From: Oceanococcus atlanticus
Lineage (GTDB): Bacteria > Pseudomonadota > Gammaproteobacteria > Nevskiales > Oceanococcaceae
DNA: 64,000 nucleotides
Direction of reading: 5' to 3'
NCBI RefSeq assembly: GCF_002088235.1
Contig: NZ_AQQV01000003.1
Coordinates: 1 to 64,000 of the forward strand
A program made the translations under genes and the position numbers. The notes under the pieces were generated by a model, which did not search any database, was not told the origin of the DNA, and saw nothing but the letters and a program-made list of their open reading frames with translations. Below are positions 1 through 8,402 of the stretch, piece by piece. Positions within the stretch are counted from its first letter, which is position 1. The number at the start of each line of letters is the position of its first letter.

Positions 1-36
1 ATCCTCCTTTAGCGAAACCCCTCAGGTGTTACACAG

Positions 37-231
37 TTGCTGACGGCGCACAGGCCAGGGGGATTGGCTGCTCAGCGTTACTTTCGGCACAAATCCAGCA
101 AGCGAGAATTCTTGTCGGTTTTTTGGGTTACTGTAATGTTGAATGTTTTGGCATTCATATATTTGGTGGTGAGTGGGGATGCTGGTCTAATAAACCAGCT
201 AATGCGAGAGATCTGGAGCAATGCTGCCTAA
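37..231 (+). CDS. small single-pass membrane protein (hypothetical)
   Basis: I do not recognise this 64-residue protein. It has a basic N-terminal part and one hydrophobic segment at about residues 28-46, so it is probably a small inner-membrane protein. The start used is TTG at 37; an in-frame stop lies at 10-12, so the gene does not extend left of the window in this frame, and ATG 136 is an alternative start that would leave only the membrane segment. The stop falls inside the R'' box of the first attC site, as is usual for the gene of an integron cassette. The left limit of this cassette is outside the window. Confidence 0.4.
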   Translation: MLTAHRPGGLAAQRYFRHKSSKREFLSVFWVTVMLNVLAFIYLVVSGDAGLINQLMREIWSNAA

Positions 232-324
232 CAACACGTTGGAGGTGACGTTTGACCCGCCGCTGACCTTTGCTGCCGCAAAGGCAGGCGCCGCCTCAAA
301 CACACCTCAACGTGGGCGTTAGAA
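226..324 (+). other. attC site 1
   Basis: It runs from R'' GCCTAAC to R' GTTAGAA. The arms GGTGACGTTTGA and TCAAACACACC pair with one bulged base, and a TTTGC/GCAAA hairpin forms the centre. It ends the first, partial cassette. Confidence 0.9.
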
Positions 325-891
325 GGCAAGTGAATAATTGTTGTGTGTTGGCGTTGTTGCCAGGAGCGCAGGTCATCACATCTTCAAGCTTTCGGTCCTT
401 TCGTTGTGCAGCTGCCGCTAGTTTGAAAAGCCGTGCTTTCGTTTAAGCTATGAACAAGGGAATGCTTCGTTTGGTTTTTGGGGAACGCGAACGTTAGTTG
501 TTGCGGAAAGGCCGGAAGGCCTGTTGGCGCGGGCAAGTCGTTCGCTAAGCGTTGTTTTCCGCACTTTGAAAAGTGTGCAGAGTTGTCGCGTCAGATGGCA
601 CATTCAGCATTTGAAGCGGCAGCCATCGGAAAGGGGAGAGGGGATGTTTGGTTCGGCTGTTCTATCAAACTTAGGTGTGCGTGCTCGGACGCCAGGTGCT
701 TTCGTTTGGCTTGGTTCCAATCATTGGTTGGTAGCGAGTTCTTGGCTGCCCGCCGCCGCATCACAATTTGGTTTGTTAAGAGCCGTTGAGGCTTGCCGTT
801 CTAACAAGCTGTTGCAGGTGACGTTTGACCCGTCGCTGAGCTTTGCTACCGCAAAGCCAAGCGCCGCCTCAAACGCACCTAAACTGCGGCG
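319..891 (+). repeat. repeated gene-poor integron cassette, copy 1
   Basis: A complete 573 bp cassette: its 5' end TTAGAAGGCAAG matches the reverse complement of CTTGCC-TTCTAA just before its own attC. Five other near-identical cassettes lie at 2016, 4133, 5640, 8397 and 8971. No recognisable gene is present. The only ORF shared between copies begins after a strong purine-rich GGGGAGAGG and ends at the TAG of the attC core (644-895 here). Confidence 0.85.
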
Positions 892-895
892 TTAG
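644..895 (+). CDS. recurring 83-residue ORF of the repeated cassette, copy 1
   Basis: It starts MFGSAVLSNLGVRAR after AAAGGGGAGAGGGG. Its last 30 or so residues are encoded by the attC site. The length is preserved in four of the other copies, but many substitutions are non-synonymous, so translation is uncertain. Confidence 0.3.
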   Translation: MFGSAVLSNLGVRARTPGAFVWLGSNHWLVASSWLPAAASQFGLLRAVEACRSNKLLQVTFDPSLSFATAKPSAASNAPKLRR

Positions 896-897
896 GC
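798..897 (+). other. attC site 2
   Basis: It runs from GTTCTAAC to GTTAGGC, with the GGTGACGTTTGA/TCAAACGCACC arm pair, a bulged base and a TTTGC...GCAAA central hairpin. Confidence 0.93.
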
Positions 898-913
898 ATT
901 TTGGGAGACCCAG

Positions 914-1918
914 TTGGGCATACTAGACTTTCGAGAAATCTGTTCTCCGAACCAGACACATAAGAGTGTGACTGACGCGCCGCTGGGGGTGTCCAACCAG
1001 CCGGCCGATTTTGAACTGTTTTGTCAGGAATTTTTTACAGTTCTTAAGCGATTTCAAATCTTTAGGAGTGTTTCAGTAGGTCCGGATGGTGGAATTGATA
1101 TAGGGGCGTTAGATCCATCTACAGGAACTCGATGGCTAATTAGTTGCAAGCATTACGCGCACTCGTCGCAATCCGTTCCGGTTACGGTGGAAACAGGTGT
1201 GGTGGAAACTGTTGGAGAGTGGGGGTGTCAGGGCTTTATCCCGTTCTATACGACACCTCCGTCTGAGAAATTGAGGCGACAGATTGATGGCGCGGAAAAG
1301 TACATTAAGGTTGAGCGCTATACTCCTGAACGTATCGAGCGCGAACTGTTGTCGAGCGCATCCGGGCATCCCATTGCAGCCAGATATTTCCCGAAGTCTC
1401 TTGTCAACTACTATCCGAAGTTCATTGAAACCATAAGTGCCTTCGATATTTCTGACGTAGTGGTGTCAGCTGGCGTGGCTTCGGTCGAGAATATTTCTTT
1501 CGTAGTTGAAGGTGTTTCTGAGAGCGAATCACTCGCGGCACAAGAGAAGCTTGTTGAGCTTGCCAATGCGTTTGCTACATCCAGAATTCACGCACCCAAC
1601 TTTCATAAGGCTCTTGAGGAGGTTATTTCGCTTTACCCTGAAGGGTTCGATGGGAACGGAAAGCCGGAATGGAGTGCTGAGGCACTTCATGTACTAGATG
1701 AGACGTATGGCCTTTCGAAAGCTTACTTTGTTGCATCAGTTTGGTCGTTTTGGGAGTGGTCTCGTGCACAAAGATTGTTCAATGAATTCATGGCCTCGAG
1801 AGGAAATGGTAGTGTTGCCATTGGATTGCTAACTCTTGGCGGAATCAACAATAAACTGCCGGATAGAGATAGGGAGTTAGCTGCAAGGCTGCTTGCATAT
1901 GGCGGAACACCGTCATGA
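914..1918 (+). CDS. PD-(D/E)XK (Mrr-like) restriction-endonuclease-domain protein
   Basis: A 334-residue protein whose N-terminal third has the layout of the Mrr_cat restriction-endonuclease fold: an FELFCQEFF helix (about 33-41), then GPDGGIDIG with catalytic-type Asp62, then LISCKHY with Lys79. The usual Glu/Gln of the (E/Q)xK motif is Ser77, seen in some family members but weakening the catalytic call. The rest (about 120-334) is unassigned. The family cleaves DNA, often foreign or modified DNA, so a defence role is likely by inference. The start is TTG 914; GTG 968 is the alternative. It fills the cassette 892-2015 and stops 4 bp before the next attC. Confidence 0.72.
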   Translation: MGILDFREICSPNQTHKSVTDAPLGVSNQPADFELFCQEFFTVLKRFQIFRSVSVGPDGGIDIGALDPSTGTRWLISCKHYAHSSQSVPVTVETGVVETVGEWGCQGFIPFYTTPPSEKLRRQIDGAEKYIKVERYTPERIERELLSSASGHPIAARYFPKSLVNYYPKFIETISAFDISDVVVSAGVASVENISFVVEGVSESESLAAQEKLVELANAFATSRIHAPNFHKALEEVISLYPEGFDGNGKPEWSAEALHVLDETYGLSKAYFVASVWSFWEWSRAQRLFNEFMASRGNGSVAIGLLTLGGINNKLPDRDRELAARLLAYGGTPS

Positions 1919-1922
1919 AAAT

Positions 1923-2021
1923 GCCTAACAAATCGCTGCAGGTGACGTTTGACCCGCCACCCACTTTTGCTGTCGCAAAAGCGGGCGTCGCCTCAAACGC
2001 ACCTGAGCTCAGGCGTTAGAA
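1923..2021 (+). other. attC site 3
   Basis: It runs from GCCTAAC to GTTAGAA. AATGCCTAAC pairs with the GTTAGGCATT that opens its cassette. The outer-arm variant is TCGCTG/CTCAGG. Confidence 0.93.
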
Positions 2022-2569
2022 GGCAAGCAAAGAATTGTTGTGTATTGGCACCGTGCCAAGAACTCGGGCCATCACATCCTCAAGCTTCTAGCCCGTTCGT
2101 TTTACGGTCGCCGGCGGTTTGAAAAATCGCGGTTTCGTTTAAGCTGTGAACAAGGGAATGCTTCGCTTGGTTTTTGGGGAGCGCAAGCGATTGCTGTTGC
2201 GGAAAAGCCGCGAGGCTCGTTCGCGTGGGTAAGCTCCTTCGCTAAGCGTGGTTTCCTCAGCTTGAAAAGCTGTACAGAGTTGTAGCATCTGAAGTGGCGG
2301 CCATCAGAAAGGGGAGAGGAGATGTTTGGTTCGGCTGTTCTATCAAACTTAGGTGTGCGTGCTCGGGAGCCAAGTGCTTCTGTTTGGCTTGGTTCCAATT
2401 ATTCGTTGGCAGCAAGTTCCCGGCTTCCTGCCGCGTTCACAATGTTTGGCTTGTTAGGGGCCGTTGAGGCTTGCCGTTCTAACAAGCTGTTGCAGGTGAC
2501 GTTTGACCCGCTGCCCACTTTTGCTACCGCAAAAGCGATCATCGCCTCAAACGCACCTGAACGTGGGCG
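2016..2569 (+). repeat. repeated gene-poor integron cassette, copy 2
   Basis: A 554 bp copy with the same TTAGAAGGCAAG opening. It lacks about 20 bp near 2283 that the other copies have just before the GAAGCGGC segment. The shared ORF is at 2322-2573. Confidence 0.85.
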
Positions 2570-2573
2570 TTAG
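2322..2573 (+). CDS. recurring 83-residue ORF of the repeated cassette, copy 2
   Basis: Same length and start context as copy 1. It ends at the TAG of attC site 4. The coding status is unproven. Confidence 0.3.
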   Translation: MFGSAVLSNLGVRAREPSASVWLGSNYSLAASSRLPAAFTMFGLLGAVEACRSNKLLQVTFDPLPTFATAKAIIASNAPERGR

Positions 2574-2575
2574 CC
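2476..2575 (+). other. attC site 4
   Basis: It runs from GTTCTAAC to GTTAGCC with the standard arms and a TTTTGC...GCAAAA central hairpin. Confidence 0.93.
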
Positions 2576-2586
2576 GCCAAAAGCGA

Positions 2587-3219
2587 ATGCTTGAATATTA
2601 CGAAAAGCGCTGCTCTGAATATGAGGCAATCTACGCCAAGCCTGAACGCCAGGGCTGCTTGGCTCAGTTAGAACAAGAGTTGTGCTCGTTGGTTGCTGGC
2701 AAGCAGGTGCTTGAGGTTGCTTGCGGTACAGGATTTTGGACACGCCGTATGGCCAACTCTGCCGCAAGCCTCTATGCATCAGACGCTTCTCAGCAGTTAG
2801 CTCTAGCCGCAAGAGAAAGTTGTGAGGGTGTGAACGTCCAAGCGGGTGTAGTCGACGTGTTCTCAATTCCACAGCGCGAGCAATTTAACTGCTTGGTAGC
2901 AGGCTTCTTCTTCTCCCACGTTCTAGTTCAAGAGCGCTCTAGCTTTTTGGCTGGCGTAGCGGAAGCTCTGAGTCCAAGTTCGCGCGTCGTTCTTTTTGAT
3001 AATCGGTTTGTGCCGGGAAGTAGTACACCTATTTCCCGGACAACGGGGACGGGGGATACGTATCAGAACAGGTCGCTTGTTGATGGCGGTTCTTTCGAAG
3101 TTCTCAAGAATTTCCCAAGTACTGATCAAGTAGCCTCTTTGTTGGGCGAACTATGTAGTACCGTTTCCACGTATGAAAACGAGTATTTCTGGCTGGTGTC
3201 TGGTGAAACGCTTGGGTAG
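2587..3219 (+). CDS. class I SAM-dependent methyltransferase
   Basis: A 210-residue protein. Motif I VLEVACGTGFW (about residues 41-51) is the glycine-rich SAM-binding loop of Rossmann-fold methyltransferases. An acidic YASD follows about 15 residues later, as expected for the residue that binds the ribose hydroxyls. The VLFDN stretch (about 135-139) fits a later core strand. The substrate cannot be read from the sequence. ATG 2587 is the first start after the attC core; the same frame stays open leftward through attC site 4 but has no better start. It is the only gene of cassette 2570-3345, whose ends TTAGCCGCCAA and TTGGCGGCTAA are complementary. Confidence 0.8.
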   Translation: MLEYYEKRCSEYEAIYAKPERQGCLAQLEQELCSLVAGKQVLEVACGTGFWTRRMANSAASLYASDASQQLALAARESCEGVNVQAGVVDVFSIPQREQFNCLVAGFFFSHVLVQERSSFLAGVAEALSPSSRVVLFDNRFVPGSSTPISRTTGTGDTYQNRSLVDGGSFEVLKNFPSTDQVASLLGELCSTVSTYENEYFWLVSGETLG

Positions 3220-3252
3220 CTACCCATGTCGGGTGCAACTGGGAGTGTTGGC

Positions 3253-3351
3253 GGCTAACAAATCGCTGCAGGTGACGTTTGACCCGCCACATACTTTTGC
3301 TGCCGCAAAAGCAGGCGTCGCCTCAAACGCGCCTGAGCTCAGGCGTTAGAG
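3253..3351 (+). other. attC site 5
   Basis: It runs from GGCTAAC to GTTAGAG with outer arms of the TCGCTG/CTCAGG type. The extended complementarity TTGGCGGCTAAC matches the start of its own cassette. Confidence 0.93.
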
Positions 3352-3356
3352 CTCAC

Positions 3357-3941
3357 TTGAAAATTTCCCGAGATTTGACTCTGGAACGTAGGCTTGTTGC
3401 CATAGCTGAGAGCTGCGATTGGCTCATGGTGGCCTTGGTCGAAGCTCGGGAGTTAGAGCTGAAGGATTGGTGTATCGGTGCCGGAGCGGTACGGTCTGTG
3501 GTTTGGGATACTTTGCACGATTACGCCAATCACACCGCAGTAGAAGACATTGATCTGGTCTATTTTGATCCTGATCAAACGGACATAGAAATCGATAAGT
3601 CTTTATCCAGTAGGCTGCCAGAGGTTTTCCCTGGTTCAGCTTGGGAAGTTGTGAATCAGGCAACAGTTCATGTTTGGTATCCATCGGCTTTTGGTCACGA
3701 TGTTGATCCTTTCAAGTCGCTGGAGGAGGGCGTCGGTTCGTGGCCTGAATATGCAACTGCCGTTGGGTTGGGCCTCAACGACGATGAAACAATCCGTGTT
3801 ATCGCACCACACGGGTTAGAGGATTTGTTTGAAATGCGGGTTCGTCATAACCCATCAAGAGCGAGCGTTGACGCATTTCAGGAGCGCATGAGAACGAAAT
3901 GCTTTAAAGAGCGGTGGCCACAAGTTACCGTGTACTTATAA
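3357..3941 (+). CDS. nucleotidyltransferase-family protein (NTP_transf_6)
   Basis: A protein of about 194 residues matching the NTP_transf_6 (DUF925) nucleotidyltransferase-like family. The signature GAGAVRSVVWDTLHDY (about residues 35-50) is followed by EDIDLVYFD (about 58-66), whose acidic pair corresponds to the metal-binding Asp residues of polymerase-beta-like folds. The nucleotide and acceptor are unknown. The frame is open leftward through attC site 5, and the first start right of the core is TTG 3357, directly after the attC-paired GAGCTCAC with no clear ribosome-binding site; TTG 3375 is possible. It sits in cassette 3346-4132. Confidence 0.75.
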   Translation: MKISRDLTLERRLVAIAESCDWLMVALVEARELELKDWCIGAGAVRSVVWDTLHDYANHTAVEDIDLVYFDPDQTDIEIDKSLSSRLPEVFPGSAWEVVNQATVHVWYPSAFGHDVDPFKSLEEGVGSWPEYATAVGLGLNDDETIRVIAPHGLEDLFEMRVRHNPSRASVDAFQERMRTKCFKERWPQVTVYL

Positions 3942-3944
3942 GCA

Positions 3945-4136
3945 ATGGGGGCGATTTTGGGCACAGGTACTAAAAGTGCATCACTAGCCAAGGCGAATGG
4001 GTTGATTCTTATTCGGGTAGTTGAAGGGAGAGAGGTGAGCTCTAACAACACGTTGGAGGTGACGTTTGACCCGTCGCTGACCTTTGCTACCGCAAAGGCA
4101 GACGCCGCTTCAAACGCACCTCAACGTGGGCGTTAG
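3945..4136 (+). CDS. short ORF reading through attC site 6
   Basis: A 63-codon ORF starts three bases after the preceding gene and ends at the TAG of the attC core, so about half of it is attC-encoded. No homology is recognised. It could be a coupled small peptide or chance. Confidence 0.2.
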   Translation: MGAILGTGTKSASLAKANGLILIRVVEGREVSSNNTLEVTFDPSLTFATAKADAASNAPQRGR

Positions 4137-4138
4137 AA
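4039..4138 (+). other. attC site 6
   Basis: It runs from GCTCTAAC to GTTAGAA. GTGAGCTCTAAC is the exact complement of GTTAGAGCTCAC at the start of its cassette (3345). Confidence 0.93.
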
Positions 4139-4706
4139 GGCAAGCAAAGAATTATTGTGTGTTGGCACCGTGCCAAGAGTTTGGGCCGTCGCATCATCAA
4201 GCTGCGTGCCCTTTCGTTTTACGGCCACCGGCAGTTTGAAAAGTTGTGGTTTGGTTTAAGCTGAGAACAAGGGAATGCTTCGTTTGGTTTTTGGGGAACG
4301 CAAGCGTAGTTGATGCGGAAAGGCCGGAAGGCTTGTTGGCGTGGGGTAAGTCCCTTCGTTGAGCGTAGGTTTTTTGGTAGTTGCAAGATGTGCGAGGCTG
4401 CTGCGTCAGATGGCTCGTTTTGCATTTGAAACGGTGGCCATCAGAAAGGGGAGAGGGAATGTTTGGTTCGGTTGTTCTATCAAGCTTGGGTGTGCGTGCT
4501 CGGAAGCCAGGTGCTTCCGTTTGGCTTGGTTTCAACTATCCGTTGGCAACCAATTCTTGGCTTCCCACCGTTCTATCAACGTTCAGCTTGTTAGAGGCCG
4601 TTGAGGCTTGCCGTTCTAACCAGCTGTTGCAGGTGACGTTTGACCCGCTGTCCACGTTTGCTGCCGCAAACGCAGCCATCGCCTCAAACGCACCTAAACT
4701 GCGGCG
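4133..4706 (+). repeat. repeated gene-poor integron cassette, copy 3
   Basis: A 574 bp copy bounded by TTAGAAGGCAAG and its complement before attC site 7. The shared ORF is at 4459-4710. Confidence 0.85.
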
Positions 4707-4710
4707 TTAG
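4459..4710 (+). CDS. recurring 83-residue ORF of the repeated cassette, copy 3
   Basis: Length preserved, with many amino-acid changes relative to copy 1. It ends at the TAG of attC site 7. Confidence 0.3.
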   Translation: MFGSVVLSSLGVRARKPGASVWLGFNYPLATNSWLPTVLSTFSLLEAVEACRSNQLLQVTFDPLSTFAAANAAIASNAPKLRR

Positions 4711-4712
4711 AG
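4613..4712 (+). other. attC site 7
   Basis: It runs from GTTCTAAC to GTTAGAG with standard inner arms. Confidence 0.93.
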
Positions 4713-4717
4713 CTCAC

Positions 4718-5545
4718 GTGGCTAATTACTCGCAGCTTGCAACTCAGTACTACGATGCTTTTCATCGTTACGACCGCCATGTAGGTTTCTTTACGCGGCA
4801 CACTCTCTTTGTCTTTACGAGTTTCTTACTATTCGCAGCGTTGTCCGTTTGGCTGCTTGCCTGGATCGTTCAAAAACGCCCTGGATCAGAAGTCACCATA
4901 CTTGGTGTGCTTACGGCCTCTTCCGAGATCTTGTTTCTCTTTGCTTGGGATCGTGCCAAGAGATGTTTGGAGCGCTCGGCGGTTTCCAAATTAGATGGGG
5001 CCTTCGGAATCAAGGCCGCTGACGGGATATACGAGGTCAAAAGGCAATGGTTGAAAAACACGCTGGGAGATCCGCCTACCGAGTACGCCTCGCTTGCGGC
5101 CAAAATTAGCCGCGCTGCAGACTTAGAAGAAAAGCACAAAGTGTCCGTTGGGCCTACATGGACACAGCTATTACTTCTGATCTTTCATCCCGAATCAAAG
5201 GCGCGGATCATCTCCTTGATCGTAGTTCTACTTTCGATCATTGGGCTGATATTGGTACGCTCCTTTGACTTCACGCAGCCACTGTCAGATCTCTTTTGGA
5301 GTGATGATTTTGGCAGATATATGGGCACATGGTTTTCGATTGGATTTGTCCTCTGGTTCGCATGGCTTGGCCTTGTATTCGCAGTAGAATTTCTCTCCGC
5401 AGCGGCATTGGAGGGATTGGACCAACTTACTCGGGGAGCTTCTTTGAGCAAGCGAGCCAAAGCTCGGTTGATTCAGGCGCTAATCGAGTATCACGAGGTA
5501 TCGCGTCAGAAACATCGCCTAAGATCAGGGGAAGGTGCAGAGTGA
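4718..5545 (+). CDS. four-helix membrane protein of unknown function
   Basis: I do not recognise this 275-residue protein. It has two membrane segments near the N terminus (about 27-50 and 58-72), a cytoplasm-type basic and acidic middle, and two more segments (about 162-182 and 202-224), then a basic C-terminal helix. GTG 4718 is the first start after the attC core and lies directly against the attC-paired GAGCTCAC with no obvious ribosome-binding site. The first 11 bases of this cassette are identical to those of cassette 3346-4132. The stop TGA overlaps the extended R'' arm of attC site 8. Confidence 0.6.
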   Translation: MANYSQLATQYYDAFHRYDRHVGFFTRHTLFVFTSFLLFAALSVWLLAWIVQKRPGSEVTILGVLTASSEILFLFAWDRAKRCLERSAVSKLDGAFGIKAADGIYEVKRQWLKNTLGDPPTEYASLAAKISRAADLEEKHKVSVGPTWTQLLLLIFHPESKARIISLIVVLLSIIGLILVRSFDFTQPLSDLFWSDDFGRYMGTWFSIGFVLWFAWLGLVFAVEFLSAAALEGLDQLTRGASLSKRAKARLIQALIEYHEVSRQKHRLRSGEGAE

Positions 5546-5645
5546 GCTCTAACAAATCGCTGCAGGTGACGTTTGACCCGCCACCCACTTTTGCTGCCGC
5601 AAAAGCGGGCGTCGCCTCAAACGCACCTGAGCTCAGGCGTTAGAA
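5546..5645 (+). other. attC site 8
   Basis: It runs from GCTCTAAC to GTTAGAA with TCGCTG/CTCAGG outer arms. Confidence 0.93.
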
Positions 5646-6213
5646 GGCAAGCGAATAATTGTTGTGTGTTGGCGTTGTTGCCAGGAGCGCAGGTCATCAC
5701 ATCTTCAAGCTTTCGGCCCTTTCGTTGTGCAGCTGCCGCTAGTTTGAAAAAACGTGGTTTCGTTTAAGCTGTGAGCAAGGGAATTCTTCGTTTGGTTTTT
5801 GGGGAGCTCGAACGTTAGTTATTGCGGAAAGGCCGGAAGGCTTGTTGGCGTAGGTAAGTCCCTTCGCTAAGCGTTGTTTTCCGTACTTTGAAAAGTGTGC
5901 AGAGTTGTCGCGTCAGATGGCACATTCAGCATTTGAAACGGGCGCCATCAGGAAGGGGAGAGGAGATGTTTGGTTGGGCTGTTCTATCAAGCTTGGGTGT
6001 ACGTGCTCGGAAGCCAGGTGCTGTCGTTTGGCTTGGTTCCAATCATTCGTTGGTAGCGAGTGCGTGGCTTCCCACCGCTATATCAAAGCTTGGCTTGTTG
6101 AGAGCCTTTGGGGCTTGCCGTTCTAACAAGCTGTTGCAGGTGACGTTTGACCCGCTGCCCACTTTTGCTGCCGCAAAAGCAGGCACCGCCTCAAACGCAC
6201 CTAAACTGTGGCG
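5640..6213 (+). repeat. repeated gene-poor integron cassette, copy 4
   Basis: A 574 bp copy. The attC core reads GTTGGGC instead of GTTAG, so the shared ORF does not stop in the attC and runs on to 6250. Confidence 0.85.
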
Positions 6214-6250
6214 TTGGGCGCCAAAAGCAGCCGCATTTCCAGGGGCGTGA
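5966..6250 (+). CDS. recurring ORF of the repeated cassette, copy 4 (extended)
   Basis: Same start as the other copies. It runs 11 codons past the attC because TAG is replaced by TGG, ending next to the GTG start of the next gene. The coding status is unproven. Confidence 0.3.
   Translation: MFGWAVLSSLGVRARKPGAVVWLGSNHSLVASAWLPTAISKLGLLRAFGACRSNKLLQVTFDPLPTFAAAKAGTASNAPKLWRWAPKAAAFPGA
6120..6219 (+). other. attC site 9
   Basis: It runs from GTTCTAAC to GTTGGGC, with standard arms and a TTTTGC...GCAAAA central hairpin. Confidence 0.93.
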
Positions 6251-8287
6251 GTGTCTAAAAGCTTTCGACAGAAGATTCGCGACGGAGAAATTAAACCTCC
6301 GACCCGACCTGGATTTTGTACGCAAAAATGGGAAGAGTCTTGGAAATCGTGCTCGGATCGAACTCGAGAGAGCGTCTCGCTATTTCTGGCTGGTCTCATA
6401 ACGTACGAGGTTCTGTCCAAGATCAGAGGCCAGTTAGATGAGTTAATGGATGTGGCACCAAAGCTACATCGCGAAGTTGTGATCCGGTCCTACATTGCAT
6501 TGGTGAATCGGGATCGAGCCATTCTCTCTCGGACTACGCTTCGCCAGCCGAAGCAGCAGGCGGACGTTCACAGCATCACTGTAAAAGGGCACTACGGGGT
6601 AAATGATCTGACAATACAGGAGATCGCTGATGGCTCACTTGATGGGTTGCAACTGGCGATTACGTCATGGATCAGAAAAGACACGGCCACTCATGAAGGA
6701 TCAGCCGAAAACAAAATTGAACCTCTACAATTTATCTCTAAAGAGTCAATGCTTTCTCAGACCTACCGCTCGATGGAAGATTACTGGAATGCTTTGGTCT
6801 GGAATGATTATGAGTTCATAGTTCAGGACAAGACCAACAGAAAATATATTTTTCATCAGACTCCGACGCCGTACGAGCTGTCTGCAGCCTTTAGCCAGGT
6901 AAGAAAGCAACGGCTAGAGGCTCAATTTGCAGGGTTTGCGTCTTCACCAAAGCTCCGCGCCATCTTTGCAAAAGACGCCTTTCTCATTTGCCCAAAGAAA
7001 GTTGGTAAAAGGAAGTCTGTAGTGGCAAAGGCGGTTGCGGCGGCCTCCGAAAACCTTCAAGGGCTTAATGCCATATGGAAAGGTCGGGAGCTTTTTCTTG
7101 CAGATGAGTTCCCCGACAAATTCCTAGAAAGACAGCAAAAATATGGATTTTCTGTCTTTGAAGCGCTAGATGTTTTTCGGTGCCTTTCTTTGCTGGCAGA
7201 ACAGATCATGGAGAGCTATCCCGACCATGATGCTTTCCAGAATCTTACGAAGCTCCGCCAGTTCTGTCCGCAATTGAAACGCGCCGACATGCGCCGAGCT
7301 ATTTCCAAAGCCACCGGCCTGTCCCTGTCAAAAGTAGGAAAAATCTTATCTTTCCTCTCGTTCCAAGGAAGAGCAAAGGAAGACCTATGGTGCCATCCTC
7401 TCATAGAGCTAGAGGGTCAGACACTTGCTTTAGTAACAGCGGCATTGGTGACGCCAGTCATGACACGGGTGGTTGAGCATTGGCTCGTGACAATGGATGT
7501 GGATTTGCAGGACAAAGGTTTTACCTACGAATCTACCGTGCTGGCTGCTATCAACGAGGCGCTCAATAAGAACCCTCTTGTGACGGATTACGACCGAGCC
7601 AAACAGGTGAAAGTTAAAGTTGGTAGCATTTCTGAGGAGATCGACCTTATCGCAAGAGTTGGTAATCTCATCTTGATCGGTGAAATAAAATCCATTGTCA
7701 CTACCGATTCACCCATCTCACAGTACAGATCTTTCGAGATACTTGAAAAGGCTGCTGAACAAATATCGAGAAAGGAAGCGTTCGCGCAGGAGCATCTGGA
7801 GGAAGTCTTCCAAAAATTGGGGTGGACGTTTGATCCCGAGGTTGAATACAAATTTGCGAAGTTCGTGATCAACAGCAGCCGCATGTTCATCGGCAGCAAT
7901 ATTCAAAACGTACCCGTTGTTGATGAAAAAATTGTTGCCCAATATTTGGGTGACCCAATGGTTCCCTACTCGAGTTACGTCGATGGCCAATCGCGTGAAG
8001 TAGTCCATCTGGCGTGGTTCGAACTATACAAAGACGCCGAGGAACTAGAGGGAAACGTCTTTAGATATTTACGTGAGCCACCTCACATGGAGATGCAGGG
8101 TGATTTGTTTGAGAACAAACCATGTTTTCTACCGCCAATTGACGCTTCCTCCCCGAAAATCATCTACAACCGATTGGTAATGAAGAAGATTTTGCCGCAG
8201 CAAAGACTCTTGCGGAAGACGTCATTTCAGATACATCGTGTCGACAACGCGGAAGAAAAGATGGACGAAATGGATGTGCAAATTTGA
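6251..8287 (+). CDS. large PD-(D/E)XK nuclease-like protein
   Basis: A 678-residue protein, unusually long for an integron cassette (2.2 kb). The N-terminal two thirds are largely helical and unassigned. Near residues 460-480 lies the motif pair EEIDLI (Asp465) and IGEIK (Glu478, Lys480), the D...ExK arrangement of PD-(D/E)XK nucleases. A C-terminal part of about 200 residues follows. The residues are intact, so cleavage of nucleic acid is plausible; the target is unknown and a defence function is inference. GTG 6251 follows a GGGG-containing leader after the attC core; the next gene boundary is attC site 10. The cassette ends (TTGGGCGCC and GGCGCCCAA) are complementary, confirming one intact cassette. 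Confidence 0.65.
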   Translation: MSKSFRQKIRDGEIKPPTRPGFCTQKWEESWKSCSDRTRESVSLFLAGLITYEVLSKIRGQLDELMDVAPKLHREVVIRSYIALVNRDRAILSRTTLRQPKQQADVHSITVKGHYGVNDLTIQEIADGSLDGLQLAITSWIRKDTATHEGSAENKIEPLQFISKESMLSQTYRSMEDYWNALVWNDYEFIVQDKTNRKYIFHQTPTPYELSAAFSQVRKQRLEAQFAGFASSPKLRAIFAKDAFLICPKKVGKRKSVVAKAVAAASENLQGLNAIWKGRELFLADEFPDKFLERQQKYGFSVFEALDVFRCLSLLAEQIMESYPDHDAFQNLTKLRQFCPQLKRADMRRAISKATGLSLSKVGKILSFLSFQGRAKEDLWCHPLIELEGQTLALVTAALVTPVMTRVVEHWLVTMDVDLQDKGFTYESTVLAAINEALNKNPLVTDYDRAKQVKVKVGSISEEIDLIARVGNLILIGEIKSIVTTDSPISQYRSFEILEKAAEQISRKEAFAQEHLEEVFQKLGWTFDPEVEYKFAKFVINSSRMFIGSNIQNVPVVDEKIVAQYLGDPMVPYSSYVDGQSREVVHLAWFELYKDAEELEGNVFRYLREPPHMEMQGDLFENKPCFLPPIDASSPKIIYNRLVMKKILPQQRLLRKTSFQIHRVDNAEEKMDEMDVQI

Positions 8288-8303
8288 GTTTGGCGGAGTT
8301 GGC

Positions 8304-8402
8304 GCCCAACAACACGTTGCAGGTGACGTTTGACCCGCTGCCCACTTTTGCTGCCGCAAAAGCGGTCATCGCCTCAAACGCACCTGAACGTGGGCGTTAG
8401 AA
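8304..8402 (+). other. attC site 10
   Basis: It runs from GCCCAAC, a perfect RYYYAAC, to GTTAGAA. Inner arms carry a bulged A, and CACGTT/AACGTG form the outer arms. Confidence 0.94.
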
